Assembly (NCBI GenBank): GCA_000955875.1
Contig: JYOE01000014.1
Location: 1-64,000, forward strand
Source: Terrabacter sp. 28
Lineage (GTDB): Bacteria > Actinomycetota > Actinomycetes > Actinomycetales > Dermatophilaceae
Direction of reading: 5' to 3'
Length of the DNA: 64,000 bases
Part shown: one piece after another, positions 1-12,200 of the stretch
How positions within the stretch are numbered: position 1 is the first letter of the stretch
Layout of the letters: each line of letters opens with the position of its first letter
The notes under the pieces: model-generated
Databases searched by the model: none
Told to the model about the DNA's origin: nothing
The model's input: only the letters and a program-made list of their open reading frames with translations
Program-made: the position numbers and the translations under genes

Positions 1-2583
1 CGCGGACACGGTGAATCCTCCGACGCCATCGAGCACCCCGTTCGGGATGGTGATGTAGGGGGCGGATGTGTTCGTGCGTGACCCCCCGGAGAGGTTCACG
101 GCCGACCCGTGGACGCCGGGAACGGGGGTGACCGACGACGGCGCGACGTACGTGCCGTTGAAGCCGTTGCCCGAGGAGTCCCTGATCGTCGAACCGGCAT
201 CACCGTCGAAGGTGTAGTTCAGGATCGGCTTCGGCACGACGAGGTCCACCGTCACGTCCGCGACGTACGGGCGACCCTGGTAGGTCACGGTGACCGTGGC
301 CGTCCCGGACTTCGTACCCGCGCGGACCACACCGTTCGTCACGGTGGCGATGTCGGGCGCCGAGGACGAGGCGGTCAGCTCGGTGTCGGAGACCCGCTGG
401 GTCTGCCCGTTCGAGCCGTGTTGGTAGAGCTCGATCTCCGAGGCCTGTCCCGCCTTCGTCAGGTAGACCGATCCCTTCTTGAGGAATCCCGTGCCCTCGA
501 CCTTCGGGGCGGACGCCTCATAGCGGAAGAAGTCCACGTCCACGGATCCCGGCAGAGCCCCATCTGCGTCGTTACGACCGTCGGAGTTGGTGTCGACGTA
601 CGCGTCGTTGTAGGTGTAGATGCCGATCCGGTCGCCGCGGTAACCGCCGAAGGCCGTCAGCTTCTGGGTCCCGGCGAGCCGGAAGGTCGCGCCACCGTCG
701 ACGCTGTAGTAGTACGCGACGTTCTGGTCACGGTCGGTGCGCGAGATGAGGTCGACCACCGAAACCCCTGCAGGCAGCTCGGCGACAACGGCGACGACGT
801 TGTTCGACTCCGTGATGACCCGGTTGACGCCCGACACGCGCTGCACCGCGATGGCGTTGGACTGCGTCCCGCCGTTGAAGTGCACGAGCCCGGCACGCTG
901 CCCGTCGGTCATCTTGGTGATGTCGAGTCGGATGGCGCCCTGGGTCTCGTCGGAGCCCAGATGGCGTTGGTGGAGCGTGTCACCGGCCAGGAAGAAGTTG
1001 CCAGCGCGGTTCGTGGTGTTGAACGCCTTCAGACGCATCCAGCCGGGTCGGTCGGTGAGGCTCCAGTAGCCCGAACGCGGCTGGTGGTTCCACATCCAGC
1101 GGACGTCGAGCGTGCTGGCGGTGAAGTCATCGCTGCCCTGCGGGCTGGTGATCGGGTAGGTCTTGGGCGATCCCGTCGGGACACCCGGGTAGGTGTCGTT
1201 GCCGGAGGCGTCCTTCTCGACGTCACGAACGACCGGCTTCGGCGCCGTCCACACCATCGTGCCGAGCCCGTTGGCGTCGAGCTGGCGACCGAGGACCGGC
1301 CAGCCGTTGACCGGCCAGTCGACCGGCAGAAGGTGTGCCTGACGTCCGCGCGCGCCACCCTGGGTCCCGTCGTTCTTCTGAGCGAAGAAGTACCAGTCGC
1401 CGTCCGGGGTGTCGATGAAGCCGCCCTGCAGCGGAAGTGTGTCGTTCGCCAGGTACTTGACCTCATAGGTCCCAACGTTCCCCGGGCTGCCCGGCGTCCC
1501 GTCAGCCAGGGTGCCGTAGAGATTCTTCGATCGCAGCATGTACGACCCGGCGCCGCTGATGCCGCCCTCGTTGAGGCTGTTCTTCCTTCCCTGGAAGTCG
1601 CAGTAGAAGAGGTAGTAGTAATCCCCGCGCTTGTAGATCTTGTTGCACTCCGGGCCGGCTCGCCTTCCGCCGAAGAGATCCCCGCCGAGCAAACCCTGCC
1701 CGGCAAGCGTCACCTGGGCACCGGACGAGTTGGTGAAGGTGAGGTCATACTTGCTCATATCGGCGTTCGTGAGCGTGGTGACGTCGTCGTCCACTGTGAA
1801 CAGCACATTGCCGCGAACGTCCGGCTGGAGCGGATCGTTCTTGTCCGAACCACTCGCGCCCGCGACGTGGGCCGCGGCGTAGTACACATCGACGTCGACG
1901 AGCTTGCCCTCCGCGTCGTACTTCTCGTCGAAGAAGAGCGTGGGGTCGGTCCAGGCTGAGGTGACGAGGTCGCGCCCGAACTTGTCCTTCAGGATGCGCA
2001 TGTCCCAGTGCCCGGCCGGGTTCTTCGTCGACGCGACGAACATGCCCCCGGTCACGGTGTTGACGGCGATGTAGAAGGTTTTGTTCAGAGGGTTGTACTT
2101 GATGGACGGCGCATATACCCCCCTGTTGTACTCGGACATCCCCATCCAGCTGTAACGCGTGGCGCCGTAGTTGCTGAAGCTGTTGAAGGTGGTGGTTCCC
2201 CCGAGTTTGGTGATGTCGTCGAACCCTGCTCCCACGGTCTCCCAGTTGACCATGTCCTTGGAGTGGAGGACGGACACACCGGGCGCATCGACGAACGTCG
2301 ACGTCACGGCCCAGTAATCGTCACCGACCCTGATCGCGTCAGGATCGGCGTAGTCCGTGCCCAAGACGGGATTCGTGTAGGTGCCGTCTCCGTTGTCACC
2401 CCAGGGGTCCGCGTAACCGGTCCCTGCGGGGGTGGCTGCGGCCGTCTGCACCGCCGTCCCGATCCCAGGGACGGATGCCGCGTTCACCACGGTCCCTAGC
2501 GTCATCGCGCCCGTGCCTGCGGCCAGCAAGGACGCCAGCGTGACCGCGGCGGCGTGGCTGCGGCGGGATGCTCGTCGGATCAT
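1..2583 (-). CDS. Secreted GH43 family glycoside hydrolase, C-terminus beyond the window edge
   Basis: Extracellular enzyme expected to cleave xylan or arabinan side chains (beta-xylosidase or alpha-L-arabinofuranosidase class). 861 codons are visible and the frame is still open at base 1. Residues 1-35 form a signal peptide (MIRRASRRSH, then a hydrophobic stretch). The five-bladed GH43 domain follows: the expected catalytic base lies in DYADPD (D80), and the general acid is probably the Glu in AGPECNKIYK. Next come a concanavalin-like domain, a Big-like segment (TATVTVTYQG) and the start of a LamG-like domain (FTVSA). The ATG at 2583 has an upstream GAAGGAG. Position next to xylBAR fits pentose release followed by uptake and isomerisation. 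Exact substrate cannot be read from sequence. Confidence 0.88.
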   Translation of the reverse strand, partial: MIRRASRRSHAAAVTLASLLAAGTGAMTLGTVVNAASVPGIGTAVQTAAATPAGTGYADPWGDNGDGTYTNPVLGTDYADPDAIRVGDDYWAVTSTFVDAPGVSVLHSKDMVNWETVGAGFDDITKLGGTTTFNSFSNYGATRYSWMGMSEYNRGVYAPSIKYNPLNKTFYIAVNTVTGGMFVASTKNPAGHWDMRILKDKFGRDLVTSAWTDPTLFFDEKYDAEGKLVDVDVYYAAAHVAGASGSDKNDPLQPDVRGNVLFTVDDDVTTLTNADMSKYDLTFTNSSGAQVTLAGQGLLGGDLFGGRRAGPECNKIYKRGDYYYLFYCDFQGRKNSLNEGGISGAGSYMLRSKNLYGTLADGTPGSPGNVGTYEVKYLANDTLPLQGGFIDTPDGDWYFFAQKNDGTQGGARGRQAHLLPVDWPVNGWPVLGRQLDANGLGTMVWTAPKPVVRDVEKDASGNDTYPGVPTGSPKTYPITSPQGSDDFTASTLDVRWMWNHQPRSGYWSLTDRPGWMRLKAFNTTNRAGNFFLAGDTLHQRHLGSDETQGAIRLDITKMTDGQRAGLVHFNGGTQSNAIAVQRVSGVNRVITESNNVVAVVAELPAGVSVVDLISRTDRDQNVAYYYSVDGGATFRLAGTQKLTAFGGYRGDRIGIYTYNDAYVDTNSDGRNDADGALPGSVDVDFFRYEASAPKVEGTGFLKKGSVYLTKAGQASEIELYQHGSNGQTQRVSDTELTASSSAPDIATVTNGVVRAGTKSGTATVTVTYQGRPYVADVTVDLVVPKPILNYTFDGDAGSTIRDSSGNGFNGTYVAPSSVTPVPGVHGSAVNLSGGSRTNTSAPYITIPNGVLDGVGGFTVSA

Positions 2584-3075
2584 GGGTCCACTCCTTCGTG
2601 GTGATCGATGGTGCTCAACGCCATACATTGCTGCACTCATACGTATGATGTCAACGTCAACATATCCCGCAGTGGCGGCCAGCGCCCTCCATGACCTCAT
2701 GCGGGTCGGCAAGGGCCTCGACCGCGACCTCGTCGTGTCGGGCAGCGGCTTCCGGCCCGGCTGCGGCTCGGGATACGTAGCACAATGACCTGGCGGTTCC
2801 CCCGGCCTGAGCCGCCGCACCCACGCACCGTCCGCCACATGGTGCATGCAGGGAACAAGGGACATGGTGGTGCTGGCTGCGCCGGAGTGTTTCACACGGG
2901 TCCCTCTCGGGGCCGCCAGTCCGACTAGGAATCGGGGCGCCTCAGCTCGTGAGTGGCCAGCATGATCGATTGGCCTTGCCACATCGGTCGGCTTGGCGAC
3001 GTGCGCCGACCCGATCGCCCGGGTTGAACGACTCTTGGACTCATGGCCCGATCGGCAAAGCCAGACTGTTGGTGC
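2584..3075. other. Intergenic region without a gene
   Basis: About 490 bases between the end of xylB and the start of the GH43 gene, both leftward. Apart from the promoter and palindrome near 2640-2660 I see no convincing coding frame, terminator hairpin or RNA. The size of the gap and the separate promoter imply that the GH43 gene is transcribed apart from xylBA. Confidence 0.5.
2638..2660 (-). promoter_or_regulatory. Promoter/operator candidate of the GH43 gene
   Basis: Reading leftwards toward the GH43 start there are two overlapping -35-like boxes, TTGACG (2660-2655) and TTGACA (2654-2649). They are followed directly by the perfect 10-bp palindrome CATACGTATG (2638-2647), which lies where the spacer between -35 and -10 would be. 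A repressor bound here would block RNA polymerase. The -10 box is not clear. The sequence differs from the xylA operator candidate at 5740-5754, so a different regulator is likely. Confidence 0.45.
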
Positions 3076-4530
3076 TCAGTGCACAAACGACGCAGCGACC
3101 AGTCGTGCTGCCTCACGGTATCGTTCGAGCACCTCTGGGTTCGGCTCCGCGTCGTATGTTGCCACCGTACGTGGCTGCCACTCCGGGGGCTCAGCCGCGC
3201 CGGAGAGGACCCAAGCCGCTTGTCGCGCAGCGCCATCGGCGACGTACTCCCCCGGGGACGGCACGACGACGGGGACGCCCAAGATGCTTGGGGCGATCTG
3301 CCGAACGGCACGCGAGCGGGCTCCTCCACCGACCAGCGTGACACTGTCAATGGGCACTCCTTGGCGGCGTACCGCCTCCATTCCGCCCGCTACGAGTGAC
3401 AGCAGGCCCTCGACGCTGGCCCTCGCGACGTTATGGCGGGTCATGGACTCGAGCGTCATTCCGAACATCGAGCCGGTGGCCGACGGCAGGTTTGGTGTGC
3501 GCTCACCCTCGAGGTAGGGCACGTGAACGAGCCCGCCGGCGCCCGGCTCCGCTGCAAGAGCCAGCGCGCTCAGCTCATCGTGGCCGACGCCGAGCACCCG
3601 CGCGGTTGCCTCAAGCACGCGTGCACCGTTGAGCGTGCAGGCTAGGGGCAGAAAGTGGCCCGTGGCGTCCGCGAAGCCGGCAACGAGACCACTCGGGTCG
3701 GTCGTCGCCGTCGCTGACACGGCGGCCACCACACCCGAGGTTCCCAACGAGACCGAGGTCTCGCCCGGTTTCAGGCCCAGGCCCAGGGCTGCGCCGGCAT
3801 TGTCACCGCACCCGGGCCCGAGGACGAGATGCCCCCGGCCCGCCATAGGGTCCCCGTTCCCTGCCCGTTCGCCAGGCCGTAGGACGCGGGGCAGGATGAT
3901 CGAGGCGGCCTGCGCCTCCTCGCGGCGGAACGCGAGTGCGAGCAGGTCCCGGCGGTAGGTCCCAGTCACTGGCGAGAAGTAGCCGGTGCCGGAAGCGTCG
4001 GACCGATCCGTCACGAGGGCCTCCAATGAGGTCGACCCGGACAGCCGCCACGTCAGCCAGTCGTGCGGCAGCGCCACCGCAGCGACGCGGCGAGCCGTCT
4101 GCGGCTCGTGGTCTGCCAGCCAGCGCAGCTTGCTGACGGTGATGGCAGCGACGGGGACTGTCCCGACTGCCTGAGCCCAGCGGCACGAGCCTTCCTCCAT
4201 GTCGCCGCCGCCGAGCTCCAGGGAGAGGTCCGCAGCCGAACTGGCCGACCTCGTGTCGTTCCACAGCAGCGCGGGGCGCACAACGGCGCCCCGCGCGTCA
4301 AGGCACACCATCCCGTGCTGCTGCCCTCCGACAGACACCGCATCGACGTCATCGAGACCGCCCGCCTGCTCCAGAGCGAGGTTGAGAGCGTGCCACCAAT
4401 ACTCGGGATCGACCTCCGTCCCGGGGGGATGCGGCGCGGAACCCTGCCGCACAAGGCGACCTGTCTCAGCATCACGGATGACAACCTTGCAGGACTGGGT
4501 GGAGGAGTCGATGCCAGCGACGAGGGTCAT
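3076..4530 (-). CDS. xylB: Xylulokinase
   Basis: FGGY-family kinase that phosphorylates D-xylulose to D-xylulose-5-phosphate, which enters the pentose phosphate pathway in the cytoplasm. The protein is 484 aa, the usual length. It opens with the phosphate-1 motif ([10 protein letters not shown]). It carries [13 protein letters not shown] near the middle, where the catalytic Asp is expected, and the late motif [15 protein letters not shown] at 4548 is in frame, but ATG at 4530 gives the canonical family N-terminus MTLVAGID and sits 10 bp behind the xylA stop. It is second in a xylA-xylB operon. Confidence 0.93.
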   Translation of the reverse strand: MTLVAGIDSSTQSCKVVIRDAETGRLVRQGSAPHPPGTEVDPEYWWHALNLALEQAGGLDDVDAVSVGGQQHGMVCLDARGAVVRPALLWNDTRSASSAADLSLELGGGDMEEGSCRWAQAVGTVPVAAITVSKLRWLADHEPQTARRVAAVALPHDWLTWRLSGSTSLEALVTDRSDASGTGYFSPVTGTYRRDLLALAFRREEAQAASIILPRVLRPGERAGNGDPMAGRGHLVLGPGCGDNAGAALGLGLKPGETSVSLGTSGVVAAVSATATTDPSGLVAGFADATGHFLPLACTLNGARVLEATARVLGVGHDELSALALAAEPGAGGLVHVPYLEGERTPNLPSATGSMFGMTLESMTRHNVARASVEGLLSLVAGGMEAVRRQGVPIDSVTLVGGGARSRAVRQIAPSILGVPVVVPSPGEYVADGAARQAAWVLSGAAEPPEWQPRTVATYDAEPNPEVLERYREAARLVAASFVH

Positions 4531-4540
4531 GACATCCCAC

Positions 4541-5719
4541 TCAGCCAATCAGGTGCTCGAGCGCAAGCTGCTGCAGGCGCACGAAACCGTAGTCACGGTC
4601 GGCAGCCGCGTCGAGGTCGAACCCGTCGTCGGTGGCCAGCAGGTGCTCGACGGTCTCCCCCGGGGCCAGAGTCGGCTGGGCGAGGTCGAGCACGCCGGCA
4701 TACGCCATGGCGTCCTGGACACGAGGGTCGGCGCGGAAGGCCCTGGCCTTCTCCGCGAGCATGAGGTAGGTCGACATGCAGGCTCGTGCCGATTCCCACA
4801 CGCCGTCCATGTGTTCGGTGCGCGACGGCTTGTAGTCGAAGTGTCGGGGGCCGGTGTAGCGCGGCCCGTCGGGGTAGCCCGGGAAGCCGTTCTCGACCAG
4901 GTCGATGGTGAAGAAGGCCGAGATCAGGTCACCGTGCCCGAAGACGAGGTCTTGGTCGTACTTCAGGCCGCGCTGACCGTTGAGGTCGATGTGGAAGAGC
5001 TTGCCGCTCCACAGCGCCTGCCCCAGCGCGTGGGTGTAGTTGAGGTTGGCCATCTGCTCGTGCCCGGTCTCGGGGTTCAGGCCCACGATGTCGCCGTGCT
5101 CGAGCTCGGCGATGAGGGCGAGGGCGTGACCCACCGTCGGCAGGAAGATGTCGCCGCGGGGTTCGTTCGGCTTGGGCTCCAAGCCAATCCGCAGGTCATA
5201 GTCCTGCGACTTGATGTAGCCAGCGATGGTGTCGAGACCCTCCTTGTAGCGCTCCATCGCGGCGAAGACGTCCTTCGAGCCGTCGTACTCCGCGCCTTCA
5301 CGGCCACCCCACATCACAAACGTCGTCGCGCCCAGCTCGGCGGCGAGGTCGACGGCGCGAAGCACCTTGCGCAGGCCGTAGCGGCGGACGTTGCGGTCGT
5401 TGGAGGTCAGGCCGCCGTCCTTGAAGACCGGGTGGGTGAAGGTGTTGGTGGTCACCATCTCGATGACCAGGCCCGCACGGTCGGTGGCCTCCTTGAACCG
5501 GCGCACGATCTTGTCCTTGGCCGCGTCGTCCGCATCGAAGGGGAACACGTCGTTGTCGTGGAAGGTCACGCCCCAAGCGCCGAGCTCCGCGAGTTTCTCT
5601 GCGTACTCCCACGGGTCGAGCGCCGGGCGGCTGGCCGATCCGAAGGGGTCGACGCCAGTCCATCCAACCGTCCACAGGCCGAATGAGAACTTGTCTTCAG
5701 GGGTCGGCTGACGAACCAC
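4541..5719 (-). CDS. xylA: Xylose isomerase
   Basis: Converts D-xylose to D-xylulose with two divalent metal ions. The protein is 392 aa, close to actinobacterial XylA. It has the conserved N-terminus [17 protein letters not shown], the [10 protein letters not shown] active-site His/Asp segment, [24 protein letters not shown] and the metal-binding [10 protein letters not shown]. The frame is open further upstream. The GTG at 5719 is chosen because GAAGGAG lies five bases upstream and it gives the family start; an ATG eight codons further upstream (MEQQIF) is less likely. First gene of xylAB, divergent from xylR and probably repressed by it. Confidence 0.95.
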   Translation of the reverse strand: MVRQPTPEDKFSFGLWTVGWTGVDPFGSASRPALDPWEYAEKLAELGAWGVTFHDNDVFPFDADDAAKDKIVRRFKEATDRAGLVIEMVTTNTFTHPVFKDGGLTSNDRNVRRYGLRKVLRAVDLAAELGATTFVMWGGREGAEYDGSKDVFAAMERYKEGLDTIAGYIKSQDYDLRIGLEPKPNEPRGDIFLPTVGHALALIAELEHGDIVGLNPETGHEQMANLNYTHALGQALWSGKLFHIDLNGQRGLKYDQDLVFGHGDLISAFFTIDLVENGFPGYPDGPRYTGPRHFDYKPSRTEHMDGVWESARACMSTYLMLAEKARAFRADPRVQDAMAYAGVLDLAQPTLAPGETVEHLLATDDGFDLDAAADRDYGFVRLQQLALEHLIG

Positions 5720-5739
5720 ATCTACTCCTTCAAAGATTT

Positions 5740-5784
5740 GTTGTTCCATACAACTTAAAGCCGGTCCTGCGCTAGGGTCAAGGG
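5740..5784. promoter_or_regulatory. xylA-xylR divergent control region with XylR operator candidate
   Basis: An inverted repeat GTTGT-TCCAT-ACAAC (5740-5754) resembles the TTTGT/ACAAA style of XylR operators. Toward xylA, TTGACC (5782-5777 on the minus strand) is followed at 17-18 bp by TTAAGT, which puts the palindrome at the transcription start. Toward xylR, a -10-like TAGGGT (5773-5778) lies about seven bases before the GTG start at 5785, so xylR may be leaderless. Footprinting would decide which promoter the operator controls. Confidence 0.6.
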
Positions 5785-7014
5785 GTGTCGACCACCAACG
5801 CCAACGACTTCCAGCTCGGCACGTCTTCGCCGCCCGGCCGCGCCAGGCAGTCCACGCTCCGGGAGAGCAACATGGCGCTCGTGTGCCGGACGGTCTTCGC
5901 GTCTCAGACGCCCCTATCCCGTGCGGACGTGGCGGAGAAAACTTCTTTGACGAGGTCCACGGTCTCCCGGCTTGTCGACGACCTCGTGGCCGGCAAGGTC
6001 CTTGCCGAGCTGGGCCAGGCGTCGACGAGTGGCCGGGGCCGTCCGGCCATCCCACTCGTCCCCGGGGCGGGACTCGCAGCCGTCGGCCTGCAGGTCAACG
6101 CCACATTCCTCGCGGCGCGCGTCGTGGACCTCCGAGGACGGGTAGTTGCGGAGCGCCTCGAGCACGACGACATCGTCGGCGGTGACGCCTCACAAACCCT
6201 GGGCCGCTTGGGCCAACTCTGCCGACAGGCGATCGCCGGAACGCCCGGCGATGTCCGCCTTGTAGGCGCGGGGCTCGCCCTGCCGGGCATCGTCTCGGCC
6301 GCGAACGGCAGGCTGCTGCTTGCTCCCAACCTAGGTTGGTCCGACGTCAACTTCACGGCTCTGTCGGGGCAGTTGGCTGAAGCAGGGCTGACACTGCAGC
6401 TCGGCAACGAGGCCGACCTGGCTGCCCGGACCGTGGCTGAGGTAGCACCAGGCCGGCCAAGCGCCCTGAGGGACTTCGTCTACCTCTCCGGGGAGATCGG
6501 CATCGGCGGTGCAGCCGTCATGGACGGACAGGTGATGGCGGGCCGGCACGGCTGGGCCGGAGAGCTCGGTCACGTCTGCGTCGACCCCGACGGACCGCCC
6601 TGCACGTGCGGCTCGACCGGGTGCCTCGAGCAATACGCCGGCCGGCGGGCCCTGCTGGCCACCTCCGGGCTGCCCCCGCACGGGACGCCAGCCATGCTGG
6701 CCGGGGCCGCGCACGCAGGGGACCCGCAGGCGCTTCGGTCCATCGCACGCGCCGCGTCCGCCCTTGGTGTCGCCCTCGGGGGAGTCGTGAACATCCTCGA
6801 CATCCCAGCCATCGTCCTCGGCGGCGACCTCGGCGAGATCGGTGACCTCCTCGCCCCGAAGCTGGATCAGCAGCTACAGTCACGCACCCTATCGGCCCGT
6901 TGGGTCAGACCCACGATCCATACGGCTAGCACCGACGCCGCGGCGGGAGCCACCGGTGCAGCACTGCGCGAGCTGTCAGCGCTACTCGCTCAACCTTCGG
7001 CCTGGCTGGGCTAG
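5785..7014 (+). CDS. xylR: ROK-family xylose-responsive repressor
   Basis: 409 aa. Residues about 15-90 form a winged helix-turn-helix ([20 protein letters not shown]). The ROK sugar-kinase-like domain follows, with GLALPGIVS, an [15 protein letters not shown] zinc/ROK signature and GCLEQYAG. Such proteins repress xylose genes until xylose binds the ROK domain. It is divergent from xylAB. The GTG start at 5785 has no Shine-Dalgarno but follows a -10-like box by seven bases, suggesting leaderless translation. An inner ATG (MALVCRT) would cut into the first helix. Confidence 0.88.
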   Translation: MSTTNANDFQLGTSSPPGRARQSTLRESNMALVCRTVFASQTPLSRADVAEKTSLTRSTVSRLVDDLVAGKVLAELGQASTSGRGRPAIPLVPGAGLAAVGLQVNATFLAARVVDLRGRVVAERLEHDDIVGGDASQTLGRLGQLCRQAIAGTPGDVRLVGAGLALPGIVSAANGRLLLAPNLGWSDVNFTALSGQLAEAGLTLQLGNEADLAARTVAEVAPGRPSALRDFVYLSGEIGIGGAAVMDGQVMAGRHGWAGELGHVCVDPDGPPCTCGSTGCLEQYAGRRALLATSGLPPHGTPAMLAGAAHAGDPQALRSIARAASALGVALGGVVNILDIPAIVLGGDLGEIGDLLAPKLDQQLQSRTLSARWVRPTIHTASTDAAAGATGAALRELSALLAQPSAWLG

Positions 7015-7232
7015 ATGGTATGGAGTGACCGCTCGGGAGTGGCTGGGCTGTTGCGGGCCGGGCCTCACGCCACTCGCGAGTTGGTGCAGGCCCGATTGAG
7101 CCTGTTCCGGATCCACGGCTCGCCAGTGGCGCCGAGGACGACTGGCAGCGTCGCACCGGTCGGTGAGCGTGCCGCGACCCAAGTTCGGACAGCTCTGGAT
7201 ACGAAGTGACGCAGAACCTCTTGGCTTCCTAG

Positions 7233-8606
<1,374 letters not shown>

Positions 8607-8689
8607 TCGGCGCGCCCGGCGACGTGCAGACGGGGTCGCCGCAGACTGTAATCGTCCGGTCGGGGTTGGAGAACGCGACCACGTAGATG

Positions 8690-8913
8690 CCCGCTCCACG
8701 GCCTTTGCGATTGCGCTGTTGACCCCTGGGCCTGCTGGGAGTGAACAGAGGCCTTGGTCACCGCGCGCGATTGCCTCCTCAATGGCCTGGGCCTGGCCCT
8801 CCTCGTCACCATCCTCCTTGCCGGGCGCCAGCGTGAGCTCCACGTTGTCCGCGCCTGCCGCAGCCCCGGCGCCCTTCTGCATGGCGATGAAGAAGGGTTT
8901 GATGAGGGGACAG
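8690..8913 (-). pseudogene. Remnant of a sugar ABC-transporter substrate-binding protein
   Basis: The minus strand encodes about 75 residues resembling RbsB-type periplasmic binding proteins: KPFFIAMQKGA, then EDGDEEGQAQAIEEAIARGDQG and GPGVNSAIAKA. Near 8695 the frame breaks: the expected continuation AGIYVVA is found one frame over, consistent with a single-base deletion. The signal peptide, lipobox and C-terminal lobe are absent. With the thiC fragment it marks the 7.2-9.2 kb stretch as a scar of joined gene pieces. Confidence 0.65.
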
Positions 8914-9208
8914 CGGAGGCGTTTCGCTCGGCGTCGTCGGGGCAAGGAGCCATACCGGGTCTCGACTACATCGCCTTGGCGGCACCCGACGACATGCTCA
9001 TTGTCGACGACGCCTGCGACGGACTCCTCACCCGGCGCAACGCCCTCGATTCGGGCTACGTCTTCTCGCCGGACTACCTCTGCCGACCCGTCGCGCCTGC
9101 TGTTCAACGCACCCACCAGGCAGCTCAACAGGTTGTCGGACCCCTAGACACACTGGCACTGTGCCGGCCCGAATCTTCAGCTCCGGGAGAGTCGCATAAC
9201 CGCTGCGG

Positions 9209-12200
9209 TTAGTTTGCGCACCCACGACCGACATCGTCAGCGCGAAACAGGCCCCTTCCGCTGAGCCGCCGAGCGCTCGCAGATTCCTCGTTCGGAGCCC
9301 TGACGAGCCGGGCGCCCCGCTCCATGCGTCGGGCCTCGATGACGGCGGCGCCCTCCGACTGAAGGCGCGTCGTTGACGCGGCTGCTTCTTCCTCGAGGAC
9401 CCGGGTTTCGGTAGCTGACAGATCCGAGCTCGACCGCGCCAGCACGGTGCGGAGCACCGCCTCGGGGCTGGTTGGCTCGGGATCCTGGTGAGCGGTTGCC
9501 GGGTCCGGGTCGGTAATGACGTCAACATACAGGTGGTTGGCCTCCCGCCCACGTGTGGCCATGACGTAGAGAGGCTCACGGGACGTGCTGGTGGTGACGT
9601 AGGCGTGAGCGGTGTCGACGGTGCGGCCCTGGGCGCGGTGGGCGGTCGTGGCGTAGCCGAGCTCGACGTGGTCTCGCACGTATGCCGCGGGCAAGGTTGC
9701 GACGCGTCCACCGCGTGGGCGTCGAACGTGGAGAGCCCCGTCGGGGTGGATCTTCGTGACGACCCACTGGTCGCCGTTCTTGACCCATTCGGCTCCCTCA
9801 TTACCGGGCGCGCCACTCGACAAGTCACGTTGGTTCAGACGCGTCACGACAACGTCTCCGACACCGATCGTTACTCCGTCCGCCAGCGCCACCCCCGTCA
9901 CGGCAACCTCACCCAAGGCGACACGGTGGGCCCGAGCCCTGCTGTTCAGCTCCCTCACGGTTTGGGCATCGATTGCAGTCATGAGCGTCGTACGACCGGC
10001 CGCCCGGTCAGCCCGCCAGGCCTCGAACAGGTCATCCAGAATGGCGCTGCGGTCTCCGCCGACAACGCGCCCGTGCCGGACGTAGTCCTCTACTGCCGTG
10101 GGCCGCCCGGCCCGCAGTTTCAGCGACGCGGTGCGCTCCCACTCGTGCCGGAACCGACGGACATCGTGCAGTTCCGGTGGGGCGTCGCGGTCGGTGGCGA
10201 GGAGCTTGAAGGCGCCGCCGGCCGCTACTGGTGACAGTTGTGCCCAGTCCCCGACGAGCAGGATCTTCGCGCCGACGCTCAGCGCTGCGGTGGTGATCTG
10301 GTCGAGCTCGAGAGTGCCAGCCATGGACGCTTCGTCGACGATAAGGAGCTGCCCGGGTCGAGGGGTGAACCTGGCGAGGTCATCAGCAAGTCGGTGGGCT
10401 TCCTGCCGCAGGGCCCGGGCGCGCAGCGAGGGGCTGGCCGCGCGCAGCCTGCGCGTCAACTCAGCCAGCCGGTCCCGCTTGTCCGGCAGGCGGGCGAGCT
10501 CGACAAGCCACTTGGTCGTGTTCTCGGTCGGGATCCCGACGGCGTCGGCCAGCACCTCAGCGGCCGCGGCGGATGGCGCCAGCCCAACCACGGAACCCCT
10601 GCCGAAGGCCGCCTCCCAGACGGCCCGGACCCCGCCCATCGTCGTGGACTTCCCGGTCCCGGCGGGCCCGACAAGTACGTCCAGGCGGCGTCCGGAGGTG
10701 GCGACGCTCGTCACCGCGGCTGCCTGCTCGGATGACAACACCTCACCTCCGGGTAACGCCCGCCCCACCGCGGCCGCCACCACTCGCTCGTCCACGGCGG
10801 GCCCATGAACGGAGCGGCCGGCCTCGAGCAGACGCTGCTCCGCCTCGACGATCGGCCGGCTGCTGTACTTGACCGCATCGCGTGGACGAAGACGGGACGT
10901 CCCGTCGGACCTACGCAGCGTCTCCGGCAAGAGCTCCAGATCGACGTCCTCCGGAGACAGCCTCACCGCCCGCTCGGCGGCCAGCCGAGTGACCTTATCC
11001 GCGACGACGACGCGCTCCCGTGGCGTGGCGAACCGGACGCCGGCGATCTGGCGCAACGCCTCCGCGAAGAGGTTTGGCCGAGTGAAGGTCGACCTGCGTG
11101 CGGCGACGTTGTCGAGGACCCGATCGGCGGTGTCGGCAAGGATCTCCCCCGCCAGGTCACCCGCCGTCAGGAGGGGCTGCTCGTTCCGACCGGCGAGGCC
11201 GTTGACCCACGCCTGTTGCTCGACGCCGACATCCGGCACGGCACGTTGGCGCCACCCGCTCACCAGCTCGGCAAGCGAGGTCACGTGCTTGTCCGGTCGG
11301 GAATCCAGCGTCGCCTGCTGCCGCAGCTTCAGCACCTCGGTGACCGTTGGCTGCCGCCCGTTGGCTGCGGCGAACGCGCTGACGAGCCGCTCCTTTGCCT
11401 GCTCGATCTGATCGCTGCGCTGGGAGAACTTGCGCTGCACGGTCGCCGGCACCCCCGCCAGCTCCCACTTCGGCTCGGCCGAGCGCCGCCGCCGTTGCGG
11501 CTCCCAACCGACTCGGAGGTCGGCGGTGAGCAGGTCGGCCAGCACCCCGTTGTACAGCTCGGACAAACCCACCGCTGCCCGGAACAGCGCCTTGGAGTCC
11601 AGCGTCCGCCACGCCCCGTCCGATGCTGCTTGGACCCGGTTCAGAATCACGACATGCGTGTGAAGTTGTGGGTCACCAGCGCGGGAGTCCCAGTGCTCGA
11701 AGGCCGCCGCCACCACACCGAGGACGTCCTGCGACACCACGCCGCCGCGCCCGGTCCGCGTCGAGAAGACCTCGCGTTCGGCGTAGCGGATGACGAACTG
11801 CAACGCCTCCTCATGGGCTCTGCGAATGCTCCCGCGCATGTCCGGACCGGCCAGAGCCCACGCGACTGACACCGACTTGGGTGCCGAGAAGGTCAGGTCG
11901 AAACCGGCCACCGTCTTCGAGTTCCGACCCCACTTCGAGGAGTGCTCGTCGGGCTCCGAGCAGCGGCGAACCGCCGCTCCGGGAGATCGCCCGAGCTGCT
12001 CCCCCGTCATCGGGTCCTGCAGCATCCCGAGCATCCGCCACAGATTCTCCTCCGTCACCACGGCGCCCGACCGGACGCCCCGCCCCCCGTCCAGCCCGGC
12101 AAGGCCGTTACCCAGGAACCGTCCCGGCGGAGTGCCCTGCGCCGAGTGGTAGGCAGTCAGCGGATCTGATGTCCGAGATGCGGCATCGTTCCGCGCGACA

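Noticed and set aside
109..1959. Long plus-strand open frame of 616 codons over the GH43 gene
   Set aside because: Its residues are Val/Arg/Asp-rich with no family pattern, and the opposite strand encodes a clear GH43 protein; it is a high-GC shadow.
4199..5686. Plus-strand open frame of 495 codons opposite xylA and xylB
   Set aside because: Antisense to two well-conserved enzymes, without ribosome site or motif.
8641..8665. Sequence CAGACTGTAATCGTCC resembling the tRNA-Tyr anticodon region, considered as a left att site
   Set aside because: Integrases at tRNA genes use the 3' end or anticodon with an exact repeat; here matches are broken and the orientation is wrong.
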